DNA from: Litoribacterium kuwaitense
GTDB lineage: Bacteria; Bacillota; Bacilli; Bacillales; DSM-28697
DNA: 64,000 bases
Assembly (NCBI RefSeq): GCF_011058155.1
Contig: NZ_JAALFC010000015.1
Coordinates: 1-64,000 of the forward strand
Reading direction: 5' to 3'
The first letter of the stretch is position 1. Every line of letters begins with the position of its first letter. Shown in pieces: positions 53,596-64,000 of this stretch. The notes below the pieces were generated by a model that made no database searches, was not told the origin of the DNA, and was given only the letters and a program-made list of their open reading frames with translations. A program made the position numbers and the translations under genes.

Positions 53596-53883
53596 ATGCG
53601 CAATTACGAAATTATGTACATCCTTCGTCCGGATCTAGACGAGGATACGCAAAAGAATACGAACACGTATTTTGAAGAGGTTTTGACGAACAACGGTGCC
53701 ACGTTAAATGAAACGAAGGTATGGGGAAAACGCCGCCTTGCGTTCGAAATCGATGATTACCGTGAAGGTGTTTACATGATCCTAAAGGTCAATGCTGACA
53801 CTGAAGCTGTCAACGAATTTGACCGTCTCGCAAAAATTAACGAAAACATTCTTCGTCACATCGCTATACGTGAAGAAGAATAA
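53596..53883 (+). CDS. rpsF: 30S ribosomal protein S6
   Basis: A 95-residue protein starting [26 protein letters not shown] and the final HIAIREEE are S6 features. ATG 53596 after GGGAGGTGA. First gene of rpsF-ssb-rpsR. Confidence 0.98.
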   Translation: MRNYEIMYILRPDLDEDTQKNTNTYFEEVLTNNGATLNETKVWGKRRLAFEIDDYREGVYMILKVNADTEAVNEFDRLAKINENILRHIAIREEE

Positions 53884-53901
53884 AAACAAGGAGTGGTCTG
53901 A

Positions 53902-54417
53902 ATGTTGAACCGCGTCGTGCTTGTCGGCCGATTGACACGGGATCCGGAGCTCAGATACACACCTAGCGGTCAGGCTGTTGCTAATTTCACGCTAGCGGTC
54001 GATCGGCCATTTACCAACCAGCAAGGAAACCGCGAGGCGGATTTCTTAAACTGCGTGGTATGGCGCCGTCAAGCTGAAAATGTAGCGAATTTCCTTAAAA
54101 AAGGAAGCCTTGCCGGAGTGGATGGAAGAATTCAGTCAAGAAGCTATGAAAATCAGGAAGGTCGTCGCGTATACGTCACTGAAGTGGTCGCTGAAAGCGT
54201 TCAGTTCCTTGAGCCGAAAAGCTCACGTACCGGTGGTGAAAGTGGTGGCGGTTATGGTCAAAGCGATCCTTATTATGCTTCTCAAGGTGGCAACCAAGGT
54301 GGGGGCTACGACGGAGGCGGATACGGACGTCAAAATGATCGTAACGCACCAGCAGCCGATCCTTTTGCTGATGAAGGACAGCCTATTGACATTTCAGACG
54401 ATGATTTACCATTCTAA
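53902..54417 (+). CDS. ssb: Single-stranded DNA-binding protein
   Basis: A 171-residue SSB. The OB fold is at 1-110 ([37 protein letters not shown]). A Gly/Gln/Asn-rich linker follows, then the acidic tip DISDDDLPF that recruits replication and repair proteins. The ATG follows AAGGAGTGG, 18 bp after rpsF. Confidence 0.98.
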   Translation: MLNRVVLVGRLTRDPELRYTPSGQAVANFTLAVDRPFTNQQGNREADFLNCVVWRRQAENVANFLKKGSLAGVDGRIQSRSYENQEGRRVYVTEVVAESVQFLEPKSSRTGGESGGGYGQSDPYYASQGGNQGGGYDGGGYGRQNDRNAPAADPFADEGQPIDISDDDLPF

Positions 54418-54427
54418 TTTAAAATAG

Positions 54428-54670
<243 letters not shown>

Positions 54671-54687
54671 CATATGAAGTAATATTA

Positions 54688-54722
54688 GAGTGTAGACAAC
54701 ATTTTTGTCTGCACTTTATTTA
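54688..54722 (+). terminator. Terminator after rpsR (dispersed repeat family)
   Basis: AGTGTAGACA and TGTCTGCACT with T-rich loop, followed by TTATTTATT. Confidence 0.8.
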
Positions 54723-55226
54723 TTGAGATCGCAGGTCACTTGGAAAATATGCGGTGGTTATGGCTTAGAAATATATGTGAGCCGTCAATGGATGACCTTC
54801 AAAGCGTAATAGATATGAAGGAAAACGCTTCTTGTAACATTCAAGCACATTTTTTGTTTAACGAAAGCGCGAATGAGCAAAAAAAGGTAGACCTCAGTCG
54901 TGACTTGATTTCCTAAATCGATAAAAGGTATAAAAACCCAATTCTTCATAAAATGAACGCGATAAATTCAATTTTTGTTTTCATATCTATATGTTGTACA
55001 TAGCGGAAGAAATGCTGTTCCTCACCTAGGACAAAAACAGACTTTTCTCTTCAATGTGGGGATGTCAAATGTTCACAATGACGGCATGCAAACATCCAAT
55101 ATTTGAAATGAACTGAGCGCACGACCGAGCAGTTTTAGCAAAAATGAAGAAGTATTGTATGATCAATGCTATAAGAATAAAAGCTAAGATAAAGCACAAA
55201 ATTTGGTCATTCGGCAAACAGGCTAA
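54723..55226. other. Gene-free stretch upstream of yybS
   Basis: No ORF with a ribosome-binding site. A strong terminator at 55227-55254 ends the stretch, so some transcript must arrive here. It may be a small RNA or a leader, but no conserved structure was recognised. Confidence 0.35.
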
Positions 55227-55254
55227 AACACAGCTGAGGAAGCTGTGTTTTTTC
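55227..55254 (+). terminator. Strong terminator upstream of yybS
   Basis: AACACAGCT and AGCTGTGTT with a GAGGA loop, then TTTTT. It lies 530 bp after the rpsR terminator and before the yybS promoter. Confidence 0.85.
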
Positions 55255-55282
55255 GTTAGGAACCATTTAAGAGTACGAATGG

Positions 55283-55311
55283 TTGAAACGCAGGTCATTT
55301 GCTCATAAAAT
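55283..55311 (+). promoter_or_regulatory. Probable SigA promoter of yybS-gdpP-rplI
   Basis: TTGAAA (55283-55288), 17-bp spacer, TAAAAT (55306-55311), 44 bp before the TTG start. Confidence 0.65.
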
Positions 55312-55354
55312 ATAATCATAAATCTCTCTGTTGAAAATGTTTAGAGGTGACAAA

Positions 55355-56290
55355 TTGAATGCATCGAATCAGTTGTTTGGGATAAAACAAGTACTATTCT
55401 TTTTGATATTATTAGCGGGAGCTATGCTCTTCCCCACATTTTTCTTTATCATCGCCCTCATCATGCCACTACCTTTTGCATTGTATACCGCTCGGTACGG
55501 TGTGAGGGCTGGGGTTGTCTTAGGCGTCATTATGCTGCTCGTAAGCACCATACTTTCGGGACTTGGACCGCTTATTGTCTTACCGGCAGCTCTAGCGGGA
55601 GTAGGAATTGCTTATTTCGTTTCGAAAAAAAAATCGCCCTTTGCGATCTGGAGCTATAGCTCGCTCGTCTATTTAGCCACCTTCCTTGGCGGGCTCGTCA
55701 TGCTCTATACGGTCTTTCAGTTTGATATGGATGCTTTTTATGAAGAAAGCCTGCAAGAAGCGTTAGCGATGTCACAGACGGTGTTTCAATCGTTTGGTGA
55801 GGATTATATCGAGGAGCAGGCAGCCGTGATACGCTCAAGTATGGCACAGCTGCGCGCTTTAATGCCGACGTTTTTAGTTGGTCTAAGCGTCCTCGCAGGT
55901 TTAATCACAACTTGGATCACCTTACGAGCGATGAAAAAAGGCGGCGACCTCATCCCAGAACCGTGGAAGCCTTTTAGGCAATGGCAAGTGCCTAAAAGTT
56001 ACGCCATTTTTTATTTGCTTTTGTCTATTGTTATGATGTTTACTAGCGCGGAAAGTGCTATGGCGGTTGTGTTTTTGAATGTTTTCTCAGTGTTGCTCAT
56101 ATTGATGACGGTACAGGGCTTCACTTTTATTTTCTACTTCTGTCATCATAAGAAGTACGCAACGATTGTCCCCGTGCTCGTAACAATCGTATCTCTCGTC
56201 ATCCCGTTTATTGCGCTATTCCTTGTTCGCTTCCTCGGGGTGTTTGATTTGGTTTTTCAATTGCGCAGCCGAATGGAAGCAGGCAAGTAA
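55355..56290 (+). CDS. yybS: YybS family membrane protein (DUF2232)
   Basis: A 311-residue protein with about seven to eight membrane segments, DUF2232. It lies upstream of gdpP and rplI as in other Firmicutes. The start is TTG 55355, after AGAGGTGA; the frame is open to 55331 but has no site there. GLGPLIVLPAALAGVGIAYF and the C-terminal FVRFLGVFDLVF-like end are family features. Function unknown; possibly an S-component-like or sensing protein, which is inference only. Confidence 0.9.
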   Translation: MNASNQLFGIKQVLFFLILLAGAMLFPTFFFIIALIMPLPFALYTARYGVRAGVVLGVIMLLVSTILSGLGPLIVLPAALAGVGIAYFVSKKKSPFAIWSYSSLVYLATFLGGLVMLYTVFQFDMDAFYEESLQEALAMSQTVFQSFGEDYIEEQAAVIRSSMAQLRALMPTFLVGLSVLAGLITTWITLRAMKKGGDLIPEPWKPFRQWQVPKSYAIFYLLLSIVMMFTSAESAMAVVFLNVFSVLLILMTVQGFTFIFYFCHHKKYATIVPVLVTIVSLVIPFIALFLVRFLGVFDLVFQLRSRMEAGK

Positions 56291-56311
56291 TGATGAAGGG
56301 AGGGACTAAGC

Positions 56312-58282
56312 ATGCCGAATGTACCGTCTGTAAAAAAAGTTCCACTGCAACTGATCGTGCTTCTAACCAGTGGGTTGATTGCAGGACTGTTATTACTTGT
56401 TTTTGAACTGTATGCAGGAATTATCTATCTCATCCTTTGGCTTGGAGCTTCAATTTACGCGGTTTTGGCGGAAATACAGCGACAAAGAACATGGAACTTT
56501 TACATCTCTAAATTATCTCATCGTGTGAAAAAAGTGGGCGCTGATGTTGTTCACGAACTGCCTATAGGCATTCTTCTCTTCAATGAACGCTATGAAATTG
56601 AATGGGTGAACCAACATTTCTCTAAGGCTTTTCCTGAGGATATACTGCTTGGTCAATCGTTAGATGACCTTTCTGCGGCTCTTATCCCTCTGATTAAAGA
56701 AGAAGCAACAGAAGAAGTTGTTACTTTAAATGAACGTAATTTTCGCGTTTACTTTAAATTAGACGAGCGGCGCCTCTATTTTTTAGATGTGACAGACCAT
56801 TACCAATTAGAAATTGAACACCGTGATAAAAAAGTCGTGTTCGGTTTAATTTATCTCGACAATTATGATGAAGTGACGCAAGGCATGGACGACCAAATGA
56901 AAAGCAGCATCAATAGTCAGGTTACTTCCGCATTAAATCGCTGGGCACTTGAAAATGGGATCTATTTAAAAAAGATTGCTGCTGATCGGTTTTTCGCCGT
57001 TATGAACCGGCAAATACTTCGTGAGCTTGAGCACGAAAAGTTTCAAATCCTGGATGATATTCGTGAAATGACTTCGAGTCAAAATATCCCTTTAACGCTT
57101 TCAATTGCAATAGGAAGTGGTGACGTGCCATATCCAGAGCTAGGTCACATGGCACAATCGAGTCTTGATCTCGCGCTTGGGCGCGGAGGCGATCAAGTGG
57201 CAATTAAGCAGGCGAATGGCAAGGTTCGTTTTTACGGGGGGAAAACCAACCCAATCGAAAAGCGAACACGTGTCAGAGCACGCGTCATTTCACATGCTTT
57301 ACGTGAGTTAGTTCTTACAAGTGATCAAGTTTATATTATGGGGCATCGATATCCCGATATGGACTCAATTGGAGGGGCGCTCGGCGTACTCAAAATTGCG
57401 CAGGCGAATCAGAAAAAAGGGCGCATTATTATTAATCAGAATGAGCTGGACGTCGGGGTCAGCCGTTTAATGGGGGAAATGCAGCGGCATGAGTCACTTT
57501 GGCAGCATTTTATCACTCCTGATCAAGCGCTGGAAAAAGTCACACAAAAGACGTTACTGATCATTGTAGACACACATAAGCCTTCAATGGTCATTGATGA
57601 ACGGTTAATGAATAAAACTGATCATGTCGTGGTCATTGATCATCATCGCCGGGGAGAGGACTTTGTAGATGATCCAGTGCTCGTATATATGGAGCCATAT
57701 GCGTCCTCGACGGCAGAACTTGTGACTGAATTGCTTGAATACCAGCCGAAGGGTCTGGAACTGAGTGTTCTTGAAGCAACGATTATGTTGGCCGGCATGA
57801 TCGTTGATACGAAAAGCTTTACGCTCCGCACTGGATCGCGCACGTTTGATGCTGCTTCCTATTTGCGCTCCAAAGGTGCTGATACCGTACTCGTACAGGA
57901 ATTTTTGAAAGAGGACATTGACCATTATGTTCAGCGAGCACAGCTCGTCGCCAATGCTGACATTTACTTAGATGGAATTGCAATCGCTAAGGGTGACATG
58001 GAGGAAGGCCTTGATCAAGTGCTGATTGCGCAGGCAGCAGATACACTTCTGACAATGACTGGCATTCGTGCATCGTTTGTTGTCTGTCACAGAAAAGATG
58101 GTAAAATTAGTGTTAGTGCAAGGTCTCTTGGAGAGATCAATGTGCAAGTCATTATGGAAGCACTCGGCGGAGGCGGCCATTTAACGAACGCTGCGGCGCA
58201 AGTGGACGGCACGATTGATGAGTGCGTTGACCAGCTCCAACAGATCATCGATGAGCATGTAGAAGGGGGAGATGAAGAATGA
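56312..58282 (+). CDS. gdpP: Cyclic-di-AMP phosphodiesterase GdpP
   Basis: A 656-residue membrane enzyme that hydrolyses c-di-AMP to pApA. Two N-terminal membrane helices (about 12-55) precede a PAS-like domain (about 80-165), a degenerate GGDEF domain (about 170-300) and a DHH/DHHA1 domain. The DHH region has [24 protein letters not shown] and [16 protein letters not shown]1 has [12 protein letters not shown]. All the metal ligands are present. It overlaps rplI by 4 bp (ATGA), so translation is coupled. c-di-AMP controls cell-wall and potassium homeostasis. Confidence 0.97.
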   Translation: MPNVPSVKKVPLQLIVLLTSGLIAGLLLLVFELYAGIIYLILWLGASIYAVLAEIQRQRTWNFYISKLSHRVKKVGADVVHELPIGILLFNERYEIEWVNQHFSKAFPEDILLGQSLDDLSAALIPLIKEEATEEVVTLNERNFRVYFKLDERRLYFLDVTDHYQLEIEHRDKKVVFGLIYLDNYDEVTQGMDDQMKSSINSQVTSALNRWALENGIYLKKIAADRFFAVMNRQILRELEHEKFQILDDIREMTSSQNIPLTLSIAIGSGDVPYPELGHMAQSSLDLALGRGGDQVAIKQANGKVRFYGGKTNPIEKRTRVRARVISHALRELVLTSDQVYIMGHRYPDMDSIGGALGVLKIAQANQKKGRIIINQNELDVGVSRLMGEMQRHESLWQHFITPDQALEKVTQKTLLIIVDTHKPSMVIDERLMNKTDHVVVIDHHRRGEDFVDDPVLVYMEPYASSTAELVTELLEYQPKGLELSVLEATIMLAGMIVDTKSFTLRTGSRTFDAASYLRSKGADTVLVQEFLKEDIDHYVQRAQLVANADIYLDGIAIAKGDMEEGLDQVLIAQAADTLLTMTGIRASFVVCHRKDGKISVSARSLGEINVQVIMEALGGGGHLTNAAAQVDGTIDECVDQLQQIIDEHVEGGDEE

Positions 58283-58725
58283 AAGTGATCTTCACACAAG
58301 ATGTAAAAGGAAAAGGGAAAAAGGGCGAGATGAAAAATGTCTCTGATGGATATGCTCGGAACTTTCTTTTAAAAAACAATTACGCAGTTGAAGCGACTGA
58401 AGGAAACTTAAAGGCGCTCCAGCAGCAGAAGAAAAAAGTCGCCAAGCAGGAAGAAGAAGAATTACAGGAAGCAAAGGCGCTCAAAGAAACGATTGAAAAT
58501 CTGACGGTCCGCTTAACGACGAAAGCAGGCGAAGCCGGTCGATTGTTTGGCTCGATCACCAATAAGCAGATTGCTGATGAGCTGAAAAAGAATCATGACA
58601 TTAAAATTGATAAGCGTAAAATTGAACTAGATCAGCCCATTCGTACGTTAGGACATACGAAAGTTCCTGTTAAATTGCACCCTGATGTATCTGCAACTTT
58701 AGACGTCCACGTACAAGAAGCTTAA
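58279..58725 (+). CDS. rplI: 50S ribosomal protein L9
   Basis: A 148-residue protein with the two-lobed L9 pattern: [20 protein letters not shown] and [11 protein letters not shown], a long lysine/glutamate-rich helix, then the C-terminal lobe [15 protein letters not shown] 58279 overlaps the gdpP stop. Confidence 0.98.
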   Translation: MKVIFTQDVKGKGKKGEMKNVSDGYARNFLLKNNYAVEATEGNLKALQQQKKKVAKQEEEELQEAKALKETIENLTVRLTTKAGEAGRLFGSITNKQIADELKKNHDIKIDKRKIELDQPIRTLGHTKVPVKLHPDVSATLDVHVQEA

Positions 58726-58762
58726 CGGGACAGCGAGGGGTCGGGTCATCTTGACCGGCTTA

Positions 58763-58945
58763 GAGTGCAGACAAGGTCTTATATGGCTTTGTCTGCACTC
58801 ATTTTAAGAGTATCACTATTTTTCAGCCTGACTTAAAACAGTTGGTTAGACGATCCGCCCGCGTCGTAGTCTCTCCAGTTTTAGAGAGGCGAGGGCCAAA
58901 GAGTGTTTGTCAGCAGGCTGAGCCGGTCGGTACCGACCGGCTTTT
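58763..58945. repeat. Dispersed two-hairpin repeat, copy C, with an adjoining terminator palindrome
   Basis: Hairpin 1 GAGTGCAGACAAGGTC..GGCTTTGTCTGCACTC (58763-58800) and hairpin 2 CAGCCTGAC..GTCAGCAGGCTG (58824-58832 with 58909-58920), the same layout as copy A. Then AGCCGGTCGG..CCGACCGGCT (58921-58942), a 22-bp perfect palindrome followed by TTTT, ends the yybS-gdpP-rplI unit. Apart from this the rplI-dnaC gap is empty. Confidence 0.65.
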
Positions 58946-59080
58946 CATATGTCCACCAACGAACCAGACCAACGTTCATTGAAGACCCGAATGTTTAGGA
59001 AATATAAAGAGTGGATGTGCATTTGTGACAAAGCAGTGCTTATTCACACTTAATGACAAAGGAAAGGTAGGACGAGTGGC

Positions 59081-60445
59081 ATGCAGGAAGGTATGGAAGG
59101 AAGGCTTCCGCCACAAAATACTGAAGCAGAGCAAGCGGTATTAGGAGCGGTCTTTTTAGACCCCGCTTCGCTTACAACAGCCTCGGAAATTGTCGTGCCT
59201 GAAGACTTTTATAAAACAACCCACCAGCGCATCTTTGAGACGATGCTCGTATTGGCAGAAAAAAATGAGCCTGTCGATTTAGTAACGGTTACCTCTGAGC
59301 TAGCGGATCACAAGATATTAGAGGAAATTGGTGGGGTATCTTATTTAACCCAGCTTGCTGATGCGGCACCAACGGCAGCAAATATAGAATACTATGCACG
59401 GATTGTCGAAGAAAAATCAATCTTACGCCGTTTGATTCGGACGGCGACCGACATTATCGAGGATGGCTATACGAGAGATGATGAAGTCGAGTCCGTTCTG
59501 TCCGATGCCGAGAAGCACATTATGGCGGTGTCGAATCGAAAGAATACAGGTCAATTTCAGCAAATTAAAGACGTCCTCGTCGAAACATATGATAACATTG
59601 AGCTGCTTCACACACGCCAAGGTGATATTACTGGCATTCCGACCGGTTTTTCCGAGCTTGATCGTATGACGGCTGGCTTTCAGCGCAGCGACTTAGTGAT
59701 TGTTGCCGCTCGTCCGTCTGTCGGAAAAACGGCTTTTGCTTTAAATATTGCCCAAAACGTCGGTATTCACGCTGAGGAAAACGTCGCCATATTCAGTCTG
59801 GAAATGGGTGCGCAGCAGTTGGTCATGCGGATGCTTTGTGCTGAAGGTAATATTGATGCCCAGCGTCTGAGAACAGGTAAACTTACACCCGATGATTGGC
59901 AAAAGCTTACGATGGCGATGGGGAGTCTCTCGAACGCAGGCATTTTCATTGATGACACTCCAGGAATACGCGTGAATGATATCCGCGCCAAGTGCCGCCG
60001 TTTAAAAATGGAGCATGGGCTGGGGATGATCTTAATTGATTATCTACAGCTGATCCAAGGGAACGCTAGGAGCGGTGAAAACCGGCAGCAAGAGGTTTCC
60101 GAGATTTCCCGATCACTAAAAGCACTGGCAAGGGAACTTGAGGTGCCTGTGATCGCCCTATCACAGCTTTCCCGGGGTGTGGAATCACGTCAAGACAAGC
60201 GGCCGATGATGTCCGATATCCGGGAGTCTGGAAGTATTGAGCAGGATGCGGATATTGTGTCGTTTTTGTATCGGGACGATTATTACGATAAAGAATCTGA
60301 AAGCGAAAATATTATCGAAATTATTATCGCCAAGCAACGTAACGGACCAGTAGGAACCGTTGAGCTCGCATTTGTAAAAGAGTACAATAAATTTGTGAAT
60401 TTGGAAGTGCGTCGGGACGATTCTGATATGCCTCCTGGTGCGTAA
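59081..60445 (+). CDS. dnaC: Replicative DNA helicase (DnaB-type, DnaC in Bacillus)
   Basis: A 454-residue hexameric 5'-3' helicase. The N-terminal DnaB domain begins PPQNTEAEQAVLGAVFLD. The RecA-like core has VIVAARPSVGKTAFALNIA (Walker A) and GMILIDYLQLIQG (Walker B), with LSRGVESRQDKRPMMSDIRE. It starts at ATG 59081 after GGAAAGGTAGGAC. In bacilli it is loaded by DnaB, DnaD and DnaI. Separated from rplI by 355 bp. Confidence 0.97.
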   Translation: MQEGMEGRLPPQNTEAEQAVLGAVFLDPASLTTASEIVVPEDFYKTTHQRIFETMLVLAEKNEPVDLVTVTSELADHKILEEIGGVSYLTQLADAAPTAANIEYYARIVEEKSILRRLIRTATDIIEDGYTRDDEVESVLSDAEKHIMAVSNRKNTGQFQQIKDVLVETYDNIELLHTRQGDITGIPTGFSELDRMTAGFQRSDLVIVAARPSVGKTAFALNIAQNVGIHAEENVAIFSLEMGAQQLVMRMLCAEGNIDAQRLRTGKLTPDDWQKLTMAMGSLSNAGIFIDDTPGIRVNDIRAKCRRLKMEHGLGMILIDYLQLIQGNARSGENRQQEVSEISRSLKALARELEVPVIALSQLSRGVESRQDKRPMMSDIRESGSIEQDADIVSFLYRDDYYDKESESENIIEIIIAKQRNGPVGTVELAFVKEYNKFVNLEVRRDDSDMPPGA

Positions 60446-60512
60446 AACGTAGACAGGCTGACAAAAGGCGATTGAACGAACGTGTTAATTACATTTTTTC
60501 AGATTATGAATA

Positions 60513-60557
60513 AAATTAGACGAACTTATTGACGGGAAACTCCTAATAATGTTCGTC
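60513..60557 (+). promoter_or_regulatory. PurR operator (inverted PurBox pair) of purA
   Basis: ATTAGACGAACTTA and, in inverse orientation, TAATAATGTTCGTC, with about 16 bp between, match the paired PurBoxes (CGAAC cores) bound by PurR in bacilli. A SigA-like promoter lies downstream: TTGACT (60564-60569), 17 bp, TACACT (60587-60592). Confidence 0.75.
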
Positions 60558-60645
60558 TTCTCATTGACTCACTATGATATTCTTGATACACTTAACTTCG
60601 GTAAAGTGTGAAAAACGAATTATCACCGTGAAGAGCGGATGGTAG

Positions 60646-61959
<1,314 letters not shown>

Positions 61960-61978
61960 ATAAAAGCTTTAAAGAAGG

Positions 61979-62023
61979 AGCCCTGAGCAAAAGCCATCGA
62001 TGGTTTAAATGCCAGGGCTTTTA
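61979..62023 (+). terminator. Terminator after purA
   Basis: AGCCCTG and CAGGGCT with an inner CCATCGATGG stem, then TTTTA. Confidence 0.8.
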
Positions 62024-62092
62024 TGGTATAATAAGTAACTAGATGAATAAAAGAGATCGCGCTACCGAAAAAAAGTTTTTTATAAAAAAACC

Positions 62093-62122
62093 TTGCATGG
62101 TTCAAACTATTTATGATAAGAT
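62093..62122 (+). promoter_or_regulatory. Promoter of the tRNA cluster
   Basis: TTGCAT (62093-62098) and, 18 bp on, TAAGAT (62117-62122). About 21 bp before tRNA-Lys. Confidence 0.55.
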
Positions 62123-62142
62123 AATCCTTGTCGTTAAGGGAG

Positions 62143-62215
62143 GAGCCATTAGCTCAGTCGGTAGAGCATCTGACTTTTAATCAGAGGGTCGGAGGTTCGA
62201 ATCCTCCATGGCTCA
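62143..62215 (+). tRNA. tRNA-Lys (anticodon UUU)
   Basis: A 73-nt cloverleaf: acceptor GAGCCAT/ATGGCTC, anticodon loop CTTTTAA, T arm GGAGGTTCGAATCCTCC, discriminator A. CCA is not encoded. Confidence 0.96.
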
Positions 62216-62227
62216 TATTTATATCAT

Positions 62228-62297
<70 letters not shown>

Positions 62298-62304
<7 letters not shown>

Positions 62305-62510
62305 ATTAAATTGAGCGCTACAACGTCGAATTAACATCTTCGACAAGCGAAGATCGAAGTGCCAGTTGGTGCAACCAATTAAACTGAACGCTACAACGTC
62401 GAATTAACATCTTCGACAAGCGAAGATCGAAGTGCCAATGGTGCAACCAATTAAACTGAACGCTACAACGTCGAATTAACATCTTCGATAGCCAAAGATT
62501 GAAGCGTCAT
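62298..62510 (+). repeat. Three tandem 72-73-bp repeats starting in the 3' end of tRNA-fMet
   Basis: Units start at 62298, 62371 and 62443, each opening with GCAACCAATTAAA, then TGA(G/A)CGCTACAACGTCGAA and a TCTTCGACAAGCGAAGA stem. Units 1 and 2 differ by a few bases; unit 3 diverges in its last 30 bases. The repeat occupies the fMet-Asp spacer. Confidence 0.9.
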
Positions 62511-62539
62511 CGACGTACATACTTAAAACAAAATAATAA

Positions 62540-62615
62540 GGTCCCGTGGTGTAGCGGTTAACATGCCTGCCTGTCACGCAGGAGATCGCCGGTTCGATCC
62601 CGGTCGGGACCGCCA
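62540..62615 (+). tRNA. tRNA-Asp (anticodon GUC)
   Basis: A 76-nt tRNA: acceptor GGTCCCG/CGGGACC, anticodon loop CTGTCAC, T arm GCCGGTTCGATCCCGG, discriminator G and encoded CCA. Confidence 0.96.
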
Positions 62616-62626
62616 TCTTTTTTTTT

Positions 62627-62699
<73 letters not shown>

Positions 62700-62716
62700 C
62701 TTTTCATGGCGCTAAA

Positions 62717-62747
62717 GAAAGAACTTTGAATACTCAAGGTTCTTTTT
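62717..62747 (+). terminator. Terminator after the tRNA cluster
   Basis: AAGAACTTTG with CAAGGTTCTT, then TTTTT. Confidence 0.7.
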
Positions 62748-62800
62748 TGGTTTGACCTTTACGTCAAGGTTTTTAAGTGATAACATACAATAAAATAAAT

Positions 62801-63078
62801 GCGATGAAGAGAAAAGTAAATCATATCTGTTCTTCCCAGAGAGCTCCGGCAGCTGAAAAAGGAGTAAGAATAACTGATTGAATCAAGCCTCTGAGCAGCA
62901 CATTGGAACCTCATGTAGGGGATGGTGTGACAGGAGCTCCTGTTATAGAGCTAGGGTATAAACATTCTTTATTGTCGTACTCGATAAGGTTAATATGGCG
63001 ACATATTAATAAACTGGGGTGGCACCGCGATTATACAAATCTCGCCCCCAAGACACTACGTCTTGGGGGTGGGATTTT
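62801..63078 (+). promoter_or_regulatory. T-box leader of the MFS gene, read as serine (UCA)
   Basis: All parts of a T-box are present: GATGAAGAG..AGTA (62815-62818), AGAGAG (62838-62843), distal loop GGCAGCTG, then the specifier loop GAATCAAG with TCA at 62883-62885. T-box GGGGTGGCACCGCG is at 63016-63029, and the terminator stem CGCCCCCAAGA..TCTTGGGGGTGGG with a T-run is at 63042-63078. The specifier placement copies that of the serS T-box in this window (GAA-UCC-A). The antiterminator bulge TGGC needs a G discriminator, which tRNA-Ser has. Ile (AUC) is the main alternative but its tRNA has A. Confidence 0.85.
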
Positions 63079-63123
63079 TTTTATTTCGTTTAAATTGACT
63101 AATCGCTGAAGGAGGAATCTACA

Positions 63124-64000
63124 TTGAGTTTGAAACCATTATTAGGAAATTGGTATTATCCCTCCATCTTATTATTTAGTATAGGGATATCAAGTGTGGG
63201 GAGTTGGGTTTATTTTATCGCTTTAAACCTCATTGTGCTTAACATAACAGGTTCAGCAATGGCTGTCTCTGGTTTATATATCATTAGAGCTTTATCTACG
63301 GTGTTTACGAATTTTTGGTCGGGAAGTTTGATAGACCGTTTGAATAAGAAATATCTCATGATCGTACTTAATGCCTTCCAAGCTTTGCTCATTGCTTGTT
63401 TATTTTTTTCTTCTTCATTAGGTTTTATATATTGTATGGTGTTTATGATCACAATGGCCAGTTCCATGTATCAGCCAACATCCATGACGTACATTACAAA
63501 ATTAATCCCGACAGAGCGAAGAAAACGTTTTAATTCTTTACGTAGTTTACTTGATTCTGGAGCTTTTTTGACTGGCCCAGCAATCGCAGGATTGATGTTT
63601 ACTGTTGGGACGCCGAGCATGGCTATTTATCTGAATGCCCTAGCTTTAGCTTTATCAGCATTAATTACCTTGGGAATGCCTAATGTCGAAGCTTCTGCTC
63701 AACTTGTTGGTCAATCAAATCGTCAATCATCGCTTAAGCTATTAAAAGACGACTGGAAACTTGTTATAGGGTTTAGCTGTAAATATTCATATATCATGAT
63801 CATTTATTTTTTATTTAGTGTCATGATCGTCTTGATGACAGCTACAGATTCTTTAGAGGCTGCTTTTGCAACACAGGAGCTTTCTTTATCAGAAGGTGAA
63901 TACGGCGTTTTAGTTAGTATTGCTGGTGCGGGCATATTCATCGGTTCTTTAGCGAATACAATCATTGTTGAAAAAGTCCCTACTTCATGGCTTATTGGTC
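63124..64000 (+). CDS. MFS transporter, DHA3/exporter-like (3' end cut by window)
   Basis: The first 292 residues of a major facilitator. TTG 63124 is the start, 6 nt after GGAGGAA. The opening (SIGISSVGSWVYFIALNLIV, then TGSAMAVSGLYIIRALSTVF) and the loop 2-3 motif GSLIDRLNKKYLMI fit the MefA/EntS-like exporter branch of MFS. About eight membrane segments are seen before the edge. The T-box leader upstream links its expression to tRNA charging, most likely serine. The substrate is unknown. Confidence 0.85.
   Translation, partial: MSLKPLLGNWYYPSILLFSIGISSVGSWVYFIALNLIVLNITGSAMAVSGLYIIRALSTVFTNFWSGSLIDRLNKKYLMIVLNAFQALLIACLFFSSSLGFIYCMVFMITMASSMYQPTSMTYITKLIPTERRKRFNSLRSLLDSGAFLTGPAIAGLMFTVGTPSMAIYLNALALALSALITLGMPNVEASAQLVGQSNRQSSLKLLKDDWKLVIGFSCKYSYIMIIYFLFSVMIVLMTATDSLEAAFATQELSLSEGEYGVLVSIAGAGIFIGSLANTIIVEKVPTSWLIG

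Noticed and set aside
62883-62885. Isoleucine (AUC) as specifier of the MFS T-box.
   Set aside because: The serS T-box in this window fixes the codon position as UCA, and the UGGC bulge disagrees with the A discriminator expected in tRNA-Ile.

Overview
The window is about 64 kb around the chromosomal replication origin of an endospore-forming, low-G+C Gram-positive bacterium of the family Bacillaceae. The evidence is the classic origin gene order: rpmH-rnpA-spoIIIJ-jag-mnmE-mnmG-rsmG-noc-soj-spo0J on one side and dnaA-dnaN-yaaA-recF-remB-gyrB-gyrA, then yaaC, guaB-dacA-pdxS-pdxT-serS, on the other. Sporulation-linked genes (yyaC, spoIIIJ, soj/spo0J) are also present. The strand given is the reverse of the usual Bacillus orientation. 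The origin lies near 36.8-38.9 kb and nearly all genes point away from it. The species cannot be fixed from the sequence; an alkaliphile-type Bacillaceae genus is an inference only.

Left part (1-20.5 kb, accessory). It holds a cut-off secreted metallophosphoesterase, an RsgA-type GTPase, a phosphotransferase of the PEP-synthase/rifamycin phosphotransferase type, an aldo-keto reductase, a DMT permease and an Old-Yellow-Enzyme/2,4-dienoyl-CoA-reductase-like flavoenzyme. tRNA-Arg(CCU) follows, then a three-gene sugar-catabolic operon (TIM-barrel isomerase, DUF993 aldolase-like protein, Gfo/Idh/MocA dehydrogenase) divergent from a second Gfo/Idh/MocA gene. Next come a SET-type MFS exporter, a TPR glycosyltransferase and a NupG-like MFS permease. 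Two copies of a roughly 350-bp IS200/IS605-derived element, which kept its ends and the tail of tnpB but lost the transposase, lie in inverted orientation about 12.3 kb apart and bracket most of this region.

Middle part (20.6-41 kb). tRNA-Ser(UGA), serS with its T-box leader, pdxT-pdxS (PLP synthase), dacA (PBP5), guaB, yaaC, an HD-GYP protein with a damaged HD motif, gyrA, gyrB, remB, recF, yaaA, dnaN, dnaA, then the origin in two parts: a DnaA-box cluster upstream of dnaA, and the basal unwinding system (DnaA boxes, GC spacer, DnaA-trios, AT-rich stretch) between dnaA and dnaN. rpmH, rnpA, spoIIIJ and jag run the other way.

Right part (41-64 kb). mnmE, mnmG, rsmG, a parS palindrome, noc, soj, spo0J, a SufS-like desulfurase, yyaC, a YkvI-type permease, a DUF951 protein, ychF, rpsF-ssb-rpsR, yybS-gdpP-rplI, dnaC and purA (with PurR boxes). 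A tRNA cluster (Lys, initiator Met, Asp, Phe) contains three tandem 72-73-bp repeats that begin in the 3' end of tRNA-fMet. The window ends with a T-box leader, read here as serine-specific (UCA), in front of an MFS exporter cut by the window edge.

Four genes, including essential gyrB, carry single-base deletions that split the reading frame, three of them in short homopolymers. The simplest reading is indel error in the assembly, not four real pseudogenes.
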